A DNA stretch of 64,000 nt. It comes from Azospirillum sp. TSH58 (GTDB lineage Bacteria > Pseudomonadota > Alphaproteobacteria > Azospirillales > Azospirillaceae). Below the pieces are notes generated by a model. The model worked only from the letters and a program-made list of their open reading frames with translations, made no database searches and was not told the origin of the DNA. How positions within the stretch are numbered: position 1 is the first letter of the stretch; each line of letters starts with the position of its first letter. Positions 52,264 through 62,277 of the stretch are shown in pieces. Location: assembly GCF_003119115.1 (NCBI RefSeq), contig NZ_CP022364.1, positions 1,264,501-1,328,500 on the forward strand, in the 5' to 3' direction. The translations under genes and the position numbers were made by a program.

Positions 52264-53421
52264 TCACGCCCGGCGGGCGATCCACACGGCGGTCAGGTCG
52301 TCGCGCAGCGGCAGGCTGGTGCGGGCGTAGAAGCGCTCCAGCAACGGTCCCAGCGGGCGGGCGCGGTTGGCGGCGATGGCGCCGCGCAGCAGGTCGGGCA
52401 CTCCGTCCTGGCCGATCGGTTCGTTGTCCGGGCCGCTGCATTCGATCAGCGCGTCGCTGTAAAGGAACAGGCAACTCCCGCGCGGCAGGCGCAGGCTGCG
52501 GTCGGCGTAGACGGCGCGACGCGACGCGCCCAGCACCAGCCCCGCCGAGTCGAGCAGCCGTAGCTCCCCGGCGATCCCCACCACCGGATTGGGCGCACCG
52601 GCCGAGGCGTAGGTCAGCGTGTCGGTGTGCAGGTCGAGGATGCCGAAGAAGGCGGTGGCGAACTGCCCGACCGGCAGCACCTCCTTCAGCGCCCGGTTCA
52701 GCCCGGCCAGCCATTCCGAGGGCGGCACATGCTGCATGGGAAAGCGGTCGATCAGCGTGTGCAGGCGGAAGGTGTTGATGGCGGCGGTGATGCCGTGCCC
52801 GGCGAAATCGACCATCAGGAAGGCGACGCGGTGGCTGTCCAGCGGGTAGACGTTCCAGAAATCGCCGCCCAGCTCCGACGAGGTTTCGAAATGGGCGTCC
52901 AGCACCAGCTCGTACCGCTCGGCGACGGCGTCCAGCTCCTTCGGCTCGGGCAGCAGGGACAGCTGCATCGCCTTGGCGTGCTTCAGCTCCCGCTCCACCC
53001 GCCCGCGGAAATTGGCGAGGTCGGTGAAGAGCTTGCGCTTTTCGAGCTGGTGGCGGACGCGGGCGACGCACTCGCCGGGCTTGATCGGCTTGGAGATGAA
53101 ATCGCTGCCCCCGGCCTCGAAGCAGCGGACCTGCTCCTCGTCGCTGTCCAGCGCCGTCTGGAACAGGATCGGCAATTCCTCGTGGGTCAGCCGCTCGCGC
53201 AGGCGCCGGCACATCTCCAGCCCGTCCATCACCGGCATGCTGACGTCCAGCAGCACCAGATCGGGGCGGAAGCTCTCCACCTTGCGCAGCCCCTCCACCC
53301 CGTTCTCGGCGACCTCGATCTGGGTCAATCCGGCGCGGCGGATCATCAGGGCCAGCGACTTCCTGTTGAACTCGTTGTCGTCGACGATCAGGACGCGGCT
53401 GGCGGCGAGGGAAATGGGCAT
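52264..53421 (-). CDS. response regulator fused to SpoIIE/PP2C phosphatase (third copy)
   Basis: A 385-aa protein with the same plan as the two plus-strand paralogues. The receiver has LIVDDNEFNR and LLDVSMPVMDG, and ends with the Lys of SKPIKP. The PP2C domain has SSELGGDFWN, MVDFAGHGITAAI, LYSDALIE and RDDLTAVWI, all metal ligands intact. It is the last gene of the minus-strand set STAS-ATPase-phosphatase, 19 bases after the ATPase gene. Its 3' end lies within the 19-bp tandem repeat region. Confidence 0.92.
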   Translation of the reverse strand: MPISLAASRVLIVDDNEFNRKSLALMIRRAGLTQIEVAENGVEGLRKVESFRPDLVLLDVSMPVMDGLEMCRRLRERLTHEELPILFQTALDSDEEQVRCFEAGGSDFISKPIKPGECVARVRHQLEKRKLFTDLANFRGRVERELKHAKAMQLSLLPEPKELDAVAERYELVLDAHFETSSELGGDFWNVYPLDSHRVAFLMVDFAGHGITAAINTFRLHTLIDRFPMQHVPPSEWLAGLNRALKEVLPVGQFATAFFGILDLHTDTLTYASAGAPNPVVGIAGELRLLDSAGLVLGASRRAVYADRSLRLPRGSCLFLYSDALIECSGPDNEPIGQDGVPDLLRGAIAANRARPLGPLLERFYARTSLPLRDDLTAVWIARRA

Positions 53422-53440
53422 GCGTGGACCCGTCCGTCCG

Positions 53441-54247
53441 TCACAGGTCGAACTGCAGCAGGGTGCAGCGCCCGCCGTCGGTCACGTGGATGCGCCGGGC
53501 CAGCGCCCGCATGAACACGAAGCCGCGGCCCGAATGGGCGCCGCTGTCGGTGTCCTGCGGCAGGGCGGCGGCGTCGAACCCGTTGCCCTGGTCCACCACC
53601 GCGATGGACAGGCTGTCGGCGGTCCAGCGCGCGAAGATGTCGATCCGCCGCTGCCGCACGGCGCCGTCGCCCAGCCGTTCGCGCAGCAGCCGGCTGAACA
53701 GACGGTAGCCCTCCGGCTGCTCCTTGGTCGCGCTGGGAATGCCCAGATTGCCGTGGACGATGGCGTTGGCGATGGCCTCGTGCAGGCACAGCTCGATGTT
53801 GCCGCGCCGCTCCGGCGTCAGCACGCCGCGCCGGGTCAGCTCGTCGCAGACCAGAACCGCGCATTGCAGGCCATAGGCCGTGCCGGTGGTCAGCGACAGG
53901 TAGAATCCCCGCTCCACCGGCGGGGCGCCCAGCCAGTCGGCGTCGATGGCGCCGGTGCCGTCCTCCCGCTCCGTCAGCTCCACCGTCAGGAAGCGGTTGA
54001 GCCCGAAGGCGCCGCGCAGGATGTCCCGGTCGGCCTGGGCCAGCAGCACCGCGGCCGCCGCCCGGCCGTCGACGGCGTCTCCGCCGGCCTCTCCAAAAGC
54101 GTTTCCGCTGGCCTCGCCCAGGCCGAAGCGCGCCGCGACCCGCGCCGCGATGTCCGCCGGCACGCGGTCCCGCACCACGCTGAAGGGTCGCACGGCGCCG
54201 GCCGGGCCGGAGGGCGGGCAGGCGGCGGAGGCGGGGGAGCCGTCCAT
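53441..54247 (-). CDS. RsbW-like ATP-binding protein (second copy)
   Basis: A 268-aa protein with an N-terminal domain of about 120 residues, Ala/Gly-rich, and a C-terminal GHKL ATPase: LCLHEAIANAIVHGN is the N-box, VVDQGNGFD and SGRGFVFM the G boxes. It resembles the 47144-47872 protein in layout but is longer. The start MDGSPASA was preferred over an ATG at 54313 that would overlap the STAS gene. It lies seven bases after the STAS gene, as expected for a kinase-antagonist pair. Confidence 0.87.
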   Translation of the reverse strand: MDGSPASAACPPSGPAGAVRPFSVVRDRVPADIAARVAARFGLGEASGNAFGEAGGDAVDGRAAAAVLLAQADRDILRGAFGLNRFLTVELTEREDGTGAIDADWLGAPPVERGFYLSLTTGTAYGLQCAVLVCDELTRRGVLTPERRGNIELCLHEAIANAIVHGNLGIPSATKEQPEGYRLFSRLLRERLGDGAVRQRRIDIFARWTADSLSIAVVDQGNGFDAAALPQDTDSGAHSGRGFVFMRALARRIHVTDGGRCTLLQFDL

Positions 54248-54254
54248 CGCCCGC

Positions 54255-54560
54255 TCACCGCTCGATGGTGACGACTTCGCCGATCCGAGCGAGGTCGATG
54301 GATCGCAGCACATCCCCCTGCAGCTTGCGGAGGACCAGCTTGATGTTGCGCTGCTCCGACTCGTCCTGAAGGATCAGCAGCATGCCGATTCCCGCGGAGT
54401 CGATGAAGGTCAGCCCGTCCATGTCCAGGACGAAGCGGCGCGCGCCCTCCCCGTTCAGCAGCTCCACGATGTCGGGGAGGCTGTCATGGTCGGTGAACTC
54501 CAACCGGCCGCTCAACAGCACCTCGATGGTTTCGGAGGAACGGCGCACCTGGAAATTCAT
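54255..54560 (-). CDS. STAS anti-sigma factor antagonist (second copy)
   Basis: A 101-aa RsbV-type STAS protein with Ser55 in FIDSAGIGMLL, the same length and phospho-site number as the plus-strand paralogue at 46833. The start is set by AGAGGA five bases before ATG 54560; the open frame further upstream is unlike protein. It is the first gene of the minus-strand operon and diverges from a sensor kinase with 248 bases between, including an AT-rich patch (about 54640-54690). Confidence 0.92.
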   Translation of the reverse strand: MNFQVRRSSETIEVLLSGRLEFTDHDSLPDIVELLNGEGARRFVLDMDGLTFIDSAGIGMLLILQDESEQRNIKLVLRKLQGDVLRSIDLARIGEVVTIER

Positions 54561-54808
54561 GACATCCTCTTGTGTTGCACCGCGCAAGCGGCTCCCGCGA
54601 ACAGTAGTGCAAGGCCGACAGCCCCTCAAGCAGCAAGCAACCATTTCGGTGATTTTTTCGATCCACAGGAGAAATTTCACGCAATTCACGCCGTAGACGA
54701 GGCGTGCCTGTTGATAGTACAACCGCAAGACCGGGAAGGGCGGCGCCGTGCCGCCGGTCCGCCCGGCTTGCGGCCCCGGTGGCGGCCCCGGTTGCGGGAA
54801 TACCCTTC

Positions 54809-57145
54809 ATGACGGTGATCGAGCAGGCGTGGAAGACGGTGCCGACGGTGTCGGCGAAGTTCCTGCTGATCCTGATTCCCATCCTGATCCTGACCACGCT
54901 CGGCTTCTCCTCGATCTTCTTCTACGGCAAGTACAAGGATCTGCGCGGCGCCCTGCGCGACCGGATCGAGGCGGTGGCGGAGATCAACGCCGTCGCCCTG
55001 TCCTCCAGCCTGTGGGCCGTGGACGTGCCGGCCATCCGCAACATCATCCAGGCGATCTCCGTCAACCGCGAGCTTCTCTGCATCGAGGTGGCCGACGAGC
55101 TGGCCGACGGCCGTTTCGCGTGGCCGGACGCCGACTGCCGCTCCTTTGCCGGGCGCGAGACGGTGCGCCGTCCGATCCAGGTGCAGAACCGCCGGCTCGG
55201 CACGCTGACCCTCCATTTCAGCTACGCCCCGGTGGACGAGCAGATCCGGCAGGAGATGGTCAACACGCTGTGGCTCCTGCTGCTGATGCTGGTCGGCACG
55301 CTGGTCACCGCGCTGACCGCCCACCGGCTGACCATCGGCGTGCCGCTGGGCCGGCTGATCGCGTCGATCCGCACCGCCGAGCAGGAGCATCTGCGCCAGC
55401 GCGTGCAATGGTCGTCGGCCGACGAGCTGGGGCGGGTGATCGCCGCCTACAACGGCATGCTGGCCCGGCTGGACGAGGAGGAGGCCGCCCTGCGCCAGAG
55501 CGAGGAGCGGCTGGGGCTGGCCATCACCGCCACCCGCTCCTCGGTCTGGGATTACGATCTGCGGACCGGCCAGTACTGGTGGTCGAAGGAGTTTCCGGCC
55601 CTGCTCGGCTACGGCCCGGCGGAGCTGGCGATGACCGCGCGGACCTGGGAGTCGCTGATCCATCCGGAGGAGCGGCGGCGCGTCATCGCGGAGTCCCGCA
55701 GCCGCGTGCGCGACAAGGACAGCGCCCACGCCGCCGTCTACCGCATGCGCCGCCGGGACGGCGGCTGGAGCTGGATCGAGGACCGGGCGACCGCCCTGCG
55801 CGACGGCGAGGGAACGGCGGTCCGCCTGACCGGCACCATGTCCGACGTGACGGAGCGCATGCAGGCCGAGCGGGATCTGGCGCGCGAACGGAACGTCCTC
55901 CAGATCACGCTCGACAACACCGACCAGGGCATCATCATGGTGGACCGCAACCTGCGGGTCGTGATGTCCAACCGCCGCGCGGCGGAGCTTCTCGACGTGC
56001 CGGCGGCCTTCCTGGCCGGCAACCCGCTGTTCCCCGAGATCATCCGGCTCCAGCGCGCCCAGGGCGCCTTCGAGGATTTCAGCATCGATCCCGACCTGGA
56101 GCTGGACGAGACCGCCGTGGTCCCCGACCTCCCCTTCGCCTTCAAGCGGCGGCGGCCCGACGGCACGATCATCGAGGTGCGGTCCAACCCCCTGCCGGAG
56201 GGCGGCTTCGTCCGCACCTTCACCGACGTGACGGTGGAGGCGCGCTCCGCCGAGGAGGTGTTCCACGCCATGGAGGCGCTGGAGACCGCCTACGCCGACC
56301 TCAAGGAGACCCAGGACAGCCTCGTCCAGGCGGAGAAGATGGCCTCGCTCGCCCTGCTGGTGGCTGGCGTCGCGCACGAGATCAACACGCCGGTGGGCAT
56401 CGCCTACAGCTGCTCCACCCATCTCGCCGCGAAGACGCGGACGCTGACCGAGGCCTTCGCGAAGGGCGCGCTGAAGAAGTCCGACCTGACCGCCTATGTG
56501 GCGGCGGCGGGGGAATCCTCGCGCCTGATCGAGCAGAACCTGACCCGCGCGGCGGAGCTGATCCAGAGCTTCAAGCGCGTCGCCGTCGACCAGACCAGCC
56601 AGGAGCGCCGCCGCTTCGACCTGCGTTCCTATCTCGACGAGATCATCACCTCGCTGGGGCCGCGCCTGCGCAAGAGCCCCCACCGGATGACCGTCACCTG
56701 CCCGGACGGCATCACCATGGACGGCTATCCCGGCGCGCTCAGCCAGGTCATCACCAATCTGGTCATCAACGCGCTGACCCACGCCTTTCCCGACGGCCGG
56801 GAGGGCGCCATGGCGCTGACCGTGGAGGAGCTGCCGGACGGCGAGCTGGACATCCGCTTCGCCGACGACGGGGTCGGCATCGCCCCGGACAATCTGCCCA
56901 AGGTGTTCGAGCCCTTCTTCACGACGAAGCGCGGCACCGGGGGCAGCGGGCTCGGTCTCCACATCGTCTTCAATCTGGTGACGCAATCGCTGGGCGGCCG
57001 GATCTCGGTGGAGAGCCCGGCGCCGCGCCATTCGGCACCCGACAACCCCGCGGGCGGAGGCACCGGCTTCCTCCTGCGGATTCCCGTGACGGCCCCCCGG
57101 ACGGCCGCCGCCGCCGGGAAAGACCCGGCAACCGACGCAGCATGA
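54809..57145 (+). CDS. multi-PAS sensor histidine kinase
   Basis: A 778-aa membrane kinase. TM1 (about 13-35) and TM2 (about 155-177) flank a periplasmic domain of about 120 residues. HAMP, a PAS-PAC (WDYDLRTGQYWWSKEF), and a second PAS (DNTDQGIIMVDRNLRVV) follow. The kinase core has VAHEINTPVG (His523) and an ATPase with NLVINALTHAFP, DDGVGI and GGSGLGLH; this is the NtrB-like HisKA class. It ends 10 bases before the hybrid kinase, so both are in one operon. The signal is unknown. Confidence 0.9.
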   Translation: MTVIEQAWKTVPTVSAKFLLILIPILILTTLGFSSIFFYGKYKDLRGALRDRIEAVAEINAVALSSSLWAVDVPAIRNIIQAISVNRELLCIEVADELADGRFAWPDADCRSFAGRETVRRPIQVQNRRLGTLTLHFSYAPVDEQIRQEMVNTLWLLLLMLVGTLVTALTAHRLTIGVPLGRLIASIRTAEQEHLRQRVQWSSADELGRVIAAYNGMLARLDEEEAALRQSEERLGLAITATRSSVWDYDLRTGQYWWSKEFPALLGYGPAELAMTARTWESLIHPEERRRVIAESRSRVRDKDSAHAAVYRMRRRDGGWSWIEDRATALRDGEGTAVRLTGTMSDVTERMQAERDLARERNVLQITLDNTDQGIIMVDRNLRVVMSNRRAAELLDVPAAFLAGNPLFPEIIRLQRAQGAFEDFSIDPDLELDETAVVPDLPFAFKRRRPDGTIIEVRSNPLPEGGFVRTFTDVTVEARSAEEVFHAMEALETAYADLKETQDSLVQAEKMASLALLVAGVAHEINTPVGIAYSCSTHLAAKTRTLTEAFAKGALKKSDLTAYVAAAGESSRLIEQNLTRAAELIQSFKRVAVDQTSQERRRFDLRSYLDEIITSLGPRLRKSPHRMTVTCPDGITMDGYPGALSQVITNLVINALTHAFPDGREGAMALTVEELPDGELDIRFADDGVGIAPDNLPKVFEPFFTTKRGTGGSGLGLHIVFNLVTQSLGGRISVESPAPRHSAPDNPAGGGTGFLLRIPVTAPRTAAAAGKDPATDAA

Positions 57146-57155
57146 CGGACGCAGC

Positions 57156-60113
57156 ATGACCGACGAGCTGATCATGCCCGACACCGACGACGAGATCCTG
57201 TTCGCCGACGAGGAGGGCGAGGAGGGGGACGAGACCCCGCCCTGGCCCATCCTGGTGGTGGACGACGAGGACGACGTCCACTCCATGACCGCCCTCCTGC
57301 TGGACGACGTGGAGTTCCAGGGCCGCCGGCTGGAGCTGATCGGCTGCCGCTCCGCCGCCGAGGCGCGCGCCGTGCTGCGCTGCCGGCGGGACATCGCCGT
57401 CATCCTGCTGGACGTGGTGATGGAGGACGACGACGCCGGGCTGACGCTGGTGCGCTGGATCCGCGGCCCGCTGGGCAACCTCGACGTCCGCATCATCCTG
57501 CGCACCGGCCAGCCGGGGCAGGCGCCGCAGCGGGACGTGATCGTCGGCTGCGACATCAACGACTACAAGTCGAAGGCCGACCTGTCGGCGGAGGGTCTGT
57601 TCACCGCGGTGATCGCGGCACTGCGCGCCTACGACTACATCCGCTCCATCGAGACCAAGGTGGCCGAACGCACGCACGAGCTGCGGCAGAGCCGCGAGCA
57701 GATGCGCGCCATCCTGGAAGCGAGCCCGGTCGGCGTCTGCGCCTACACCCACGACGGCGTCCTGGTGATGTGCAACGACCGGCTGGTCCATCTGCTGGGC
57801 GTGCCGAAGGAGCGGCTGGTCGGCGTCTCCATCGCCGACCTGTTCATCGAGCCGGACAACACCGAGGCGCACGAGACGCACTGGACCTTCTTCCGCCGCT
57901 CGCTGCGCGACGCCGAGGTGCGGGTACGGCGGGCCGACGGCTCCATCTTCTGGGCGCTGGTGTCGGTGGACCCCACGCTGCTCGACGGCCGCCCGGTCCA
58001 TCTCGCCTGGGTCTACGACATCACGCGGCGCAAGCTGGCCGAACGCCAGATGGAGGTCGCCAAGGAGCAGGCGGAGCAGACGACCGCCGCCAAGTCGGCC
58101 TTCCTGGCCACCATGAGCCACGAGATCCGCACCCCCATGAACGGCGTGCTGGGCATGCTGGAACTGCTGGAGCGCACGCCGCTGGACGGCGGGCAGCGCG
58201 ACACCGTGGCGACCATGCGGGAGTCGGCGGCCTCGCTGCTGCGGATCATCGACGACATCCTCGACTTCTCGAAGATCGAGGCCGGCAAGATGGATCTGGA
58301 GCAGGTGCCGGTCTCCATCCCCGCCCTGGTCGAAGGGGTGGCCGACACGCTGGCCCCGGCGGCGCGGGCCAAGGGGCTGGCGCTGCTGACCTACGTGGAG
58401 CCGGCGCTCCCGCCGGCGCTGACCGGCGACCCGGTGCGGCTGCGCCAGATCCTGTTCAACCTGTGCGGCAACGCCATCAAGTTCACCGAGCGCGGGCGCA
58501 TCCTCGTGCAGGCCACCCTGGCGGCGCGGACGGGCGATGACCGGTGGGGCGGCACCCGGCTGCGCATCGAGGTGGCGGACACCGGCATCGGCATTTCCGA
58601 GACCACGCGCCATCAGCTCTTCCAGCCCTTCACCCAGGCGGAAAGCTCGACCGCCCGGCGTTTCGGCGGCACCGGGCTGGGCCTGTCGATCAGCCGGCGG
58701 CTGGTCGCGCTGATGGGCGGGACGATCGGGGTGGACAGCGCGCCGGGCGCGGGCTCGACCTTCTGGGTCGAACTGACGCTGGGCGCCGCGGCCGACCCCG
58801 CGCCGCCCGGCCCTCCGGCGGCACCGGATGAGCCGGACCTCTCCGGCCTGACCGTCCTGGTCGGCCTGCCGGACGGGGAGGAGCGCCGGATCGTCGCCCA
58901 CTATCTGGAAGCGGCCGGAGCGCGCGTGCTGGCCGCCGGGGAAGCGGACGCGCTGGCCGAACAGGCCCGCATGGCCCAGGTGGAACGCGGGGCGCTGAAC
59001 GTCGTGGTGGTCGACGAGGCGCTGCACACCCCCGCCGCCGCCCAGGCGCCGCAACTGCTGGGCCGCCGCGTCGGGGAGGCGCAGGTGCCGACGGTGCTGC
59101 TCCAGGACCCCACGGCGCTCGGCGGCCGCCTCGCCGACGGGTCGGTCCCGGTGAGCCGCCCGGTCCGCCGCATGCCCCTGGTGCGCGCCGTCGCGGTGGC
59201 CGCCGGACGCGCCCTGACGGACGCCGCCCCCTGCGAAGACCCGCCGCCCGCAGCACCCTGCGCCCCGGCCCCGCTCAGTCCGGAGCGGGTCATCGCGGAG
59301 GCGGAGGCCCTGGGGCGGCTGATCCTGGTGGCGGAGGACAACGCCATCAACCGCAAGGTCCTGCAGATGCAGCTCACCGCGCTCGGCCACACGGCGGAGC
59401 TGACCACCGGCGGGGCGGAGGCCCTGGCCGCGCTGGGGCGGCGGCGCCACGCCCTGCTGCTGACCGACATCCAGATGCCGGAGGTGGACGGGTTCGAGCT
59501 GACCCGGCGCATCCGCGCGGCGGAGCGCGCCACCGGCGCCCATCTGCCGATCATCGCCCTGACCGCCAACGCCGCCCCGGCGGACATCGAGAGCTACCGC
59601 GCGGCGGGCATGGACGAGGCGCTGAGCAAGCCGCTGGATCTGGCGAAGCTCGACGCCGCGCTGACCCGCTTCCTGCCGCCCGCGGTGGCGGATCCGGTGG
59701 CGGCCCCGGAAGTGGCCCGAGCGAGCGACCCGGGAGCGCCGGAAAGCCCGCCGATCGGCCTGCCCCCGATCAACCTCGATGTGCTGGGCCGGCTCTGCGG
59801 CGACGACCGGGCGCTGATGGACGAGCTGTTGACCGACTTCGTCGGCATCGGCCGCCACATCGCGGACGAGGTCGCCGACGCCGTCGCCGCGCGCAACGGA
59901 ACGGCGATCCGCGCCGGTGCCCACAATCTCAAGGGCTGCTCCCGCAACGCCGGGGCGACGCCGCTCGGCGACGCCGCGCAGGCGCTGGAGCAGGCGGTGA
60001 TGCAGGACGCCCCCTGGGAGCGGGTGACCGCGCTGGCCGCGGCGCTGGAACAGGCGATGCGGGAGGTCGAACGCGTCATCGCCACGGCTTCGCCCCCCGG
60101 AACAGCTCTTTGA
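57156..60113 (+). CDS. REC-PAS-HK-REC-REC-HPt hybrid kinase
   Basis: A 985-aa soluble phosphorelay protein. Domains in order: an N-terminal receiver (Asp86 in [14 protein letters not shown], with YKSK in place of the usual TKP), a PAS (about 185-290), HisKA with [11 protein letters not shown] (His322), HATPase ([24 protein letters not shown]), a degenerate receiver (about 565-700), an intact receiver with [12 protein letters not shown], and a C-terminal HPt with [13 protein letters not shown] (His923). No TM helix is present. The first receiver suggests that it receives signal from the membrane kinase encoded just upstream. Confidence 0.92.
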   Translation: MTDELIMPDTDDEILFADEEGEEGDETPPWPILVVDDEDDVHSMTALLLDDVEFQGRRLELIGCRSAAEARAVLRCRRDIAVILLDVVMEDDDAGLTLVRWIRGPLGNLDVRIILRTGQPGQAPQRDVIVGCDINDYKSKADLSAEGLFTAVIAALRAYDYIRSIETKVAERTHELRQSREQMRAILEASPVGVCAYTHDGVLVMCNDRLVHLLGVPKERLVGVSIADLFIEPDNTEAHETHWTFFRRSLRDAEVRVRRADGSIFWALVSVDPTLLDGRPVHLAWVYDITRRKLAERQMEVAKEQAEQTTAAKSAFLATMSHEIRTPMNGVLGMLELLERTPLDGGQRDTVATMRESAASLLRIIDDILDFSKIEAGKMDLEQVPVSIPALVEGVADTLAPAARAKGLALLTYVEPALPPALTGDPVRLRQILFNLCGNAIKFTERGRILVQATLAARTGDDRWGGTRLRIEVADTGIGISETTRHQLFQPFTQAESSTARRFGGTGLGLSISRRLVALMGGTIGVDSAPGAGSTFWVELTLGAAADPAPPGPPAAPDEPDLSGLTVLVGLPDGEERRIVAHYLEAAGARVLAAGEADALAEQARMAQVERGALNVVVVDEALHTPAAAQAPQLLGRRVGEAQVPTVLLQDPTALGGRLADGSVPVSRPVRRMPLVRAVAVAAGRALTDAAPCEDPPPAAPCAPAPLSPERVIAEAEALGRLILVAEDNAINRKVLQMQLTALGHTAELTTGGAEALAALGRRRHALLLTDIQMPEVDGFELTRRIRAAERATGAHLPIIALTANAAPADIESYRAAGMDEALSKPLDLAKLDAALTRFLPPAVADPVAAPEVARASDPGAPESPPIGLPPINLDVLGRLCGDDRALMDELLTDFVGIGRHIADEVADAVAARNGTAIRAGAHNLKGCSRNAGATPLGDAAQALEQAVMQDAPWERVTALAAALEQAMREVERVIATASPPGTAL

Positions 60114-60119
60114 AGGTCT

Positions 60120-60156
60120 CCCCGAACGTCTCCCCCGAACGTCCCCCCAAACGTCC
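60120..60156. repeat. imperfect short repeats upstream of the DUF1329 gene
   Basis: Three imperfect copies of CCCCGAACGTC lie in tandem between the hybrid kinase and the DUF1329 gene. Their spacing (about 12 bases) is regular. They could be slippage products or binding sites; no known operator matches. Confidence 0.5.
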
Positions 60157-60223
60157 TTTGTCCGTTCGAACCGGCGCGCGATTGAGGTATCGTCCCCGCA
60201 ACCCGCCACGCCGCGAGACGCGC

Positions 60224-61564
60224 ATGAACCGCCGCCAGTTCTCCAGCCTGCTGCTCTCCCTGCCGGTGCTCCCCTACGCCGCCCCGATCGCCGCGCAGGA
60301 GAAGGTTCCGGCCCTGGGGGAGGAGCTGACCCCCTTCGGCGCGGTGCGCGACGCCAGCCGGACGCGGGCCATCCCAGCCTGGAGGGGCGGGCTGACCCAG
60401 GTTCCCGGCGGCTGGAAGCCGGGCAGCCGCCTGCCCGATCCCTACGACGAGGACGGACGCTGGTTCACCGTGGGATCGGCGGATCTCGACCGCTACAAGG
60501 TCCGCCTGTCCGCCGGGCTCCAGGCGATGCTGACCAAGTACCCGTCCTTCGAAATTCCGGTCTTCCCCAGCCGCCGCAGCGCCGCCGCCCCCCAGCGCGT
60601 CTACGACGAATCCATCGGGAACGCCAAGCGCGCCAAGCTGGGCGAGAACGGTCTGGCGCTGAGCGGGGCGCGGGGGGGCGTGCCCTTCCCCATCCCGGCC
60701 AACGGCGTGCAGGCGATGTGGAACCACATCCTGCGCTGGCGCGGCACGTCCGTCAGCCGCACCGGAGCCACCGTCCTGCCGGAGGCCGGCGGCATCCACA
60801 CCGCGGCGGTCTACCGCGAGGACTGGCAGTCCAGCTACGCCGCAGGAATCGACGGCGGCCGTCCCTTCCACTACCGCCGCACCACCCTGATGCCCAAGGC
60901 GGAGGCCGGGACCACCCTGCTGCTGCACGGCACGCTGAACCCGATCCAGGCCGGCTTCGCCGCCTGGTTCCGCCAGGGTGAGACCGGCAAGCCCGTCCGC
61001 GCGCCCGACTTCGTCTACGACACGCCGGACCCGGCCAGCGGCGGCATCCGCACCGCCGACATGCTGGACATGTTCAGCGGCCCGCTGGACCGCTTCGACT
61101 TCGCGCTGGTGACGCGGCGGGAGATGTATGTGCCCTACAACGCCAGCCGGATGAACACGCCCGGCCTGGCGCCCGCGGATTTCCTGTGGCTGGGCCACCC
61201 CAACCCGCAGTTCCTGCGCTACGAGATGCACCGGGTGTGGATCGTCGAGGCGCGGGCGAAGCCCAACTTCCGCCACGCCCTGCCGGAGCGCACCTACTAT
61301 CTGGACGAGGATTCCTGGCAGATCGTCATGGCCGACCATTACGACGCCAAGGGCGATCTGGTCCGCTACGCGGAGGCGCACGGGATCGCCTATCCCCAGG
61401 TGCCCGTCTTCGCCCCGGCGCTGGAGATCACCTACGACCTCACGGGCGACCGCTATGCGGTGAACGGCCTCGACAACCAGCTCGCCCCGCCGGACTTCGC
61501 CAAGCCCCTGCGGCCCGAGGACTTCGCCCCCGACACGCTGGAGCGCAAGCGGCGGCCCTGGTGA
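60224..61564 (+). CDS. DUF1329 exported protein
   Basis: A 446-aa protein of the DUF1329 family, predicted to lie in the periplasm or outer membrane. The N-terminus MNRRQFSSLLLSLPVLPYAAPIAAQ has a twin Arg followed by a hydrophobic core and an A-x-A cleavage site, so a Tat-type signal is possible. Aromatic-rich strands and DWQSSYAAGID, PHFVYDTPDP-like and YVPYNASRM-type segments are seen across the family. Pseudomonas members are induced with flagella, lipid or aromatic use, but the function is unknown. The start at MNRRQF gives a proper signal peptide; 38 residues upstream (from 60110) are non-protein-like. Confidence 0.85.
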   Translation: MNRRQFSSLLLSLPVLPYAAPIAAQEKVPALGEELTPFGAVRDASRTRAIPAWRGGLTQVPGGWKPGSRLPDPYDEDGRWFTVGSADLDRYKVRLSAGLQAMLTKYPSFEIPVFPSRRSAAAPQRVYDESIGNAKRAKLGENGLALSGARGGVPFPIPANGVQAMWNHILRWRGTSVSRTGATVLPEAGGIHTAAVYREDWQSSYAAGIDGGRPFHYRRTTLMPKAEAGTTLLLHGTLNPIQAGFAAWFRQGETGKPVRAPDFVYDTPDPASGGIRTADMLDMFSGPLDRFDFALVTRREMYVPYNASRMNTPGLAPADFLWLGHPNPQFLRYEMHRVWIVEARAKPNFRHALPERTYYLDEDSWQIVMADHYDAKGDLVRYAEAHGIAYPQVPVFAPALEITYDLTGDRYAVNGLDNQLAPPDFAKPLRPEDFAPDTLERKRRPW

Positions 61565-61585
61565 GGAGGCGCGGGAGGCCGGCGG

Positions 61586-61810
61586 TCAGTGCCGGACCGG
61601 ACCGGCCACCCACTGGCTGACGATGGTTTCCGCCTGGAAGGGCGGGGTTTCCGGATGGTGGTAGCGGAAGACGGTCACCGCCGCCTCCAGCGCGTAGCGT
61701 TCCGGCTGGCCGCAGTCGCACAGGCCGGCGTAGCAGCGCTGGACGGCGTCGCGGCAATTCAGGCTCACCGCCGGGTAGGGGTCGATCGTCAGCCAGCGCA
61801 TGCTTTTCAT
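61586..61810 (-). CDS. small Cys-rich protein downstream of fur
   Basis: A 74-aa protein I do not recognise. Four Cys lie in a short stretch (LNCRDAVQRCYAGLCDCGQPER), and a His-His pair (FRYHHPE) follows, so metal or Fe-S binding is possible. Its ATG overlaps the fur stop (ATGA), so it is translated with Fur. No TM or signal is seen. Confidence 0.72.
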   Translation of the reverse strand: MKSMRWLTIDPYPAVSLNCRDAVQRCYAGLCDCGQPERYALEAAVTVFRYHHPETPPFQAETIVSQWVAGPVRH

Positions 61811-62277
61811 CGACGCTCCCCGCCATCCCCAGAGTTGCCGTCCAGCGCACCGCCACCGTCGAGAGAGACGCCGTCGAGCGGAACGCCGTAGATTTCCAGC
61901 CGGTGACCGACGATGCGGTAGCCCAGCTCCCGCGCGATGCGCTCCTTCAGCGCCTCCAGCTCCGGGCTGGCGAATTCGATGATCCGCCCGCTGCGCGTGT
62001 CGATCAGGTGGTGGTGATGGTCGGTGGACGCCTCTTCATAGCGGGCGCGCCCGTCGCCCAGGTCCACCTTCTCGATCACCTGCGCGTCCTCCAGGAGGCG
62101 CATGGTGCGGTAGACCGTGGCGATGGAGATGCGCGGGTCGATCAGGACGGCGCGGCGATGGACCTCCTCCACGTCGGGATGGTCCTCCGACTCCGACAGG
62201 ACCTGGGAAATGACCCGGCGCTGGCCGGTCATCTTCAGCCCCTTTTCCAGGCACAAGGATTCGAGACGCGACGTCAT
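61807..62277 (-). CDS. fur: Fur-family metalloregulator
   Basis: A 156-aa Fur-type repressor. The winged helix has [16 protein letters not shown] and [31 protein letters not shown]; the dimerisation domain has the metal-binding [19 protein letters not shown]. The structural-zinc CxxC pairs of gammaproteobacterial Fur are absent, as in many Alphaproteobacteria (Fur/Mur type), so the metal may be iron or manganese. The start is MTSRLESL; an ATG at 62334 is unlikely. A Fur-box-like sequence lies about 80 bases upstream, suggesting autoregulation. Irr lacks the HHHHLID layout seen here. Confidence 0.9.
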   Translation of the reverse strand: MTSRLESLCLEKGLKMTGQRRVISQVLSESEDHPDVEEVHRRAVLIDPRISIATVYRTMRLLEDAQVIEKVDLGDGRARYEEASTDHHHHLIDTRSGRIIEFASPELEALKERIARELGYRIVGHRLEIYGVPLDGVSLDGGGALDGNSGDGGERR

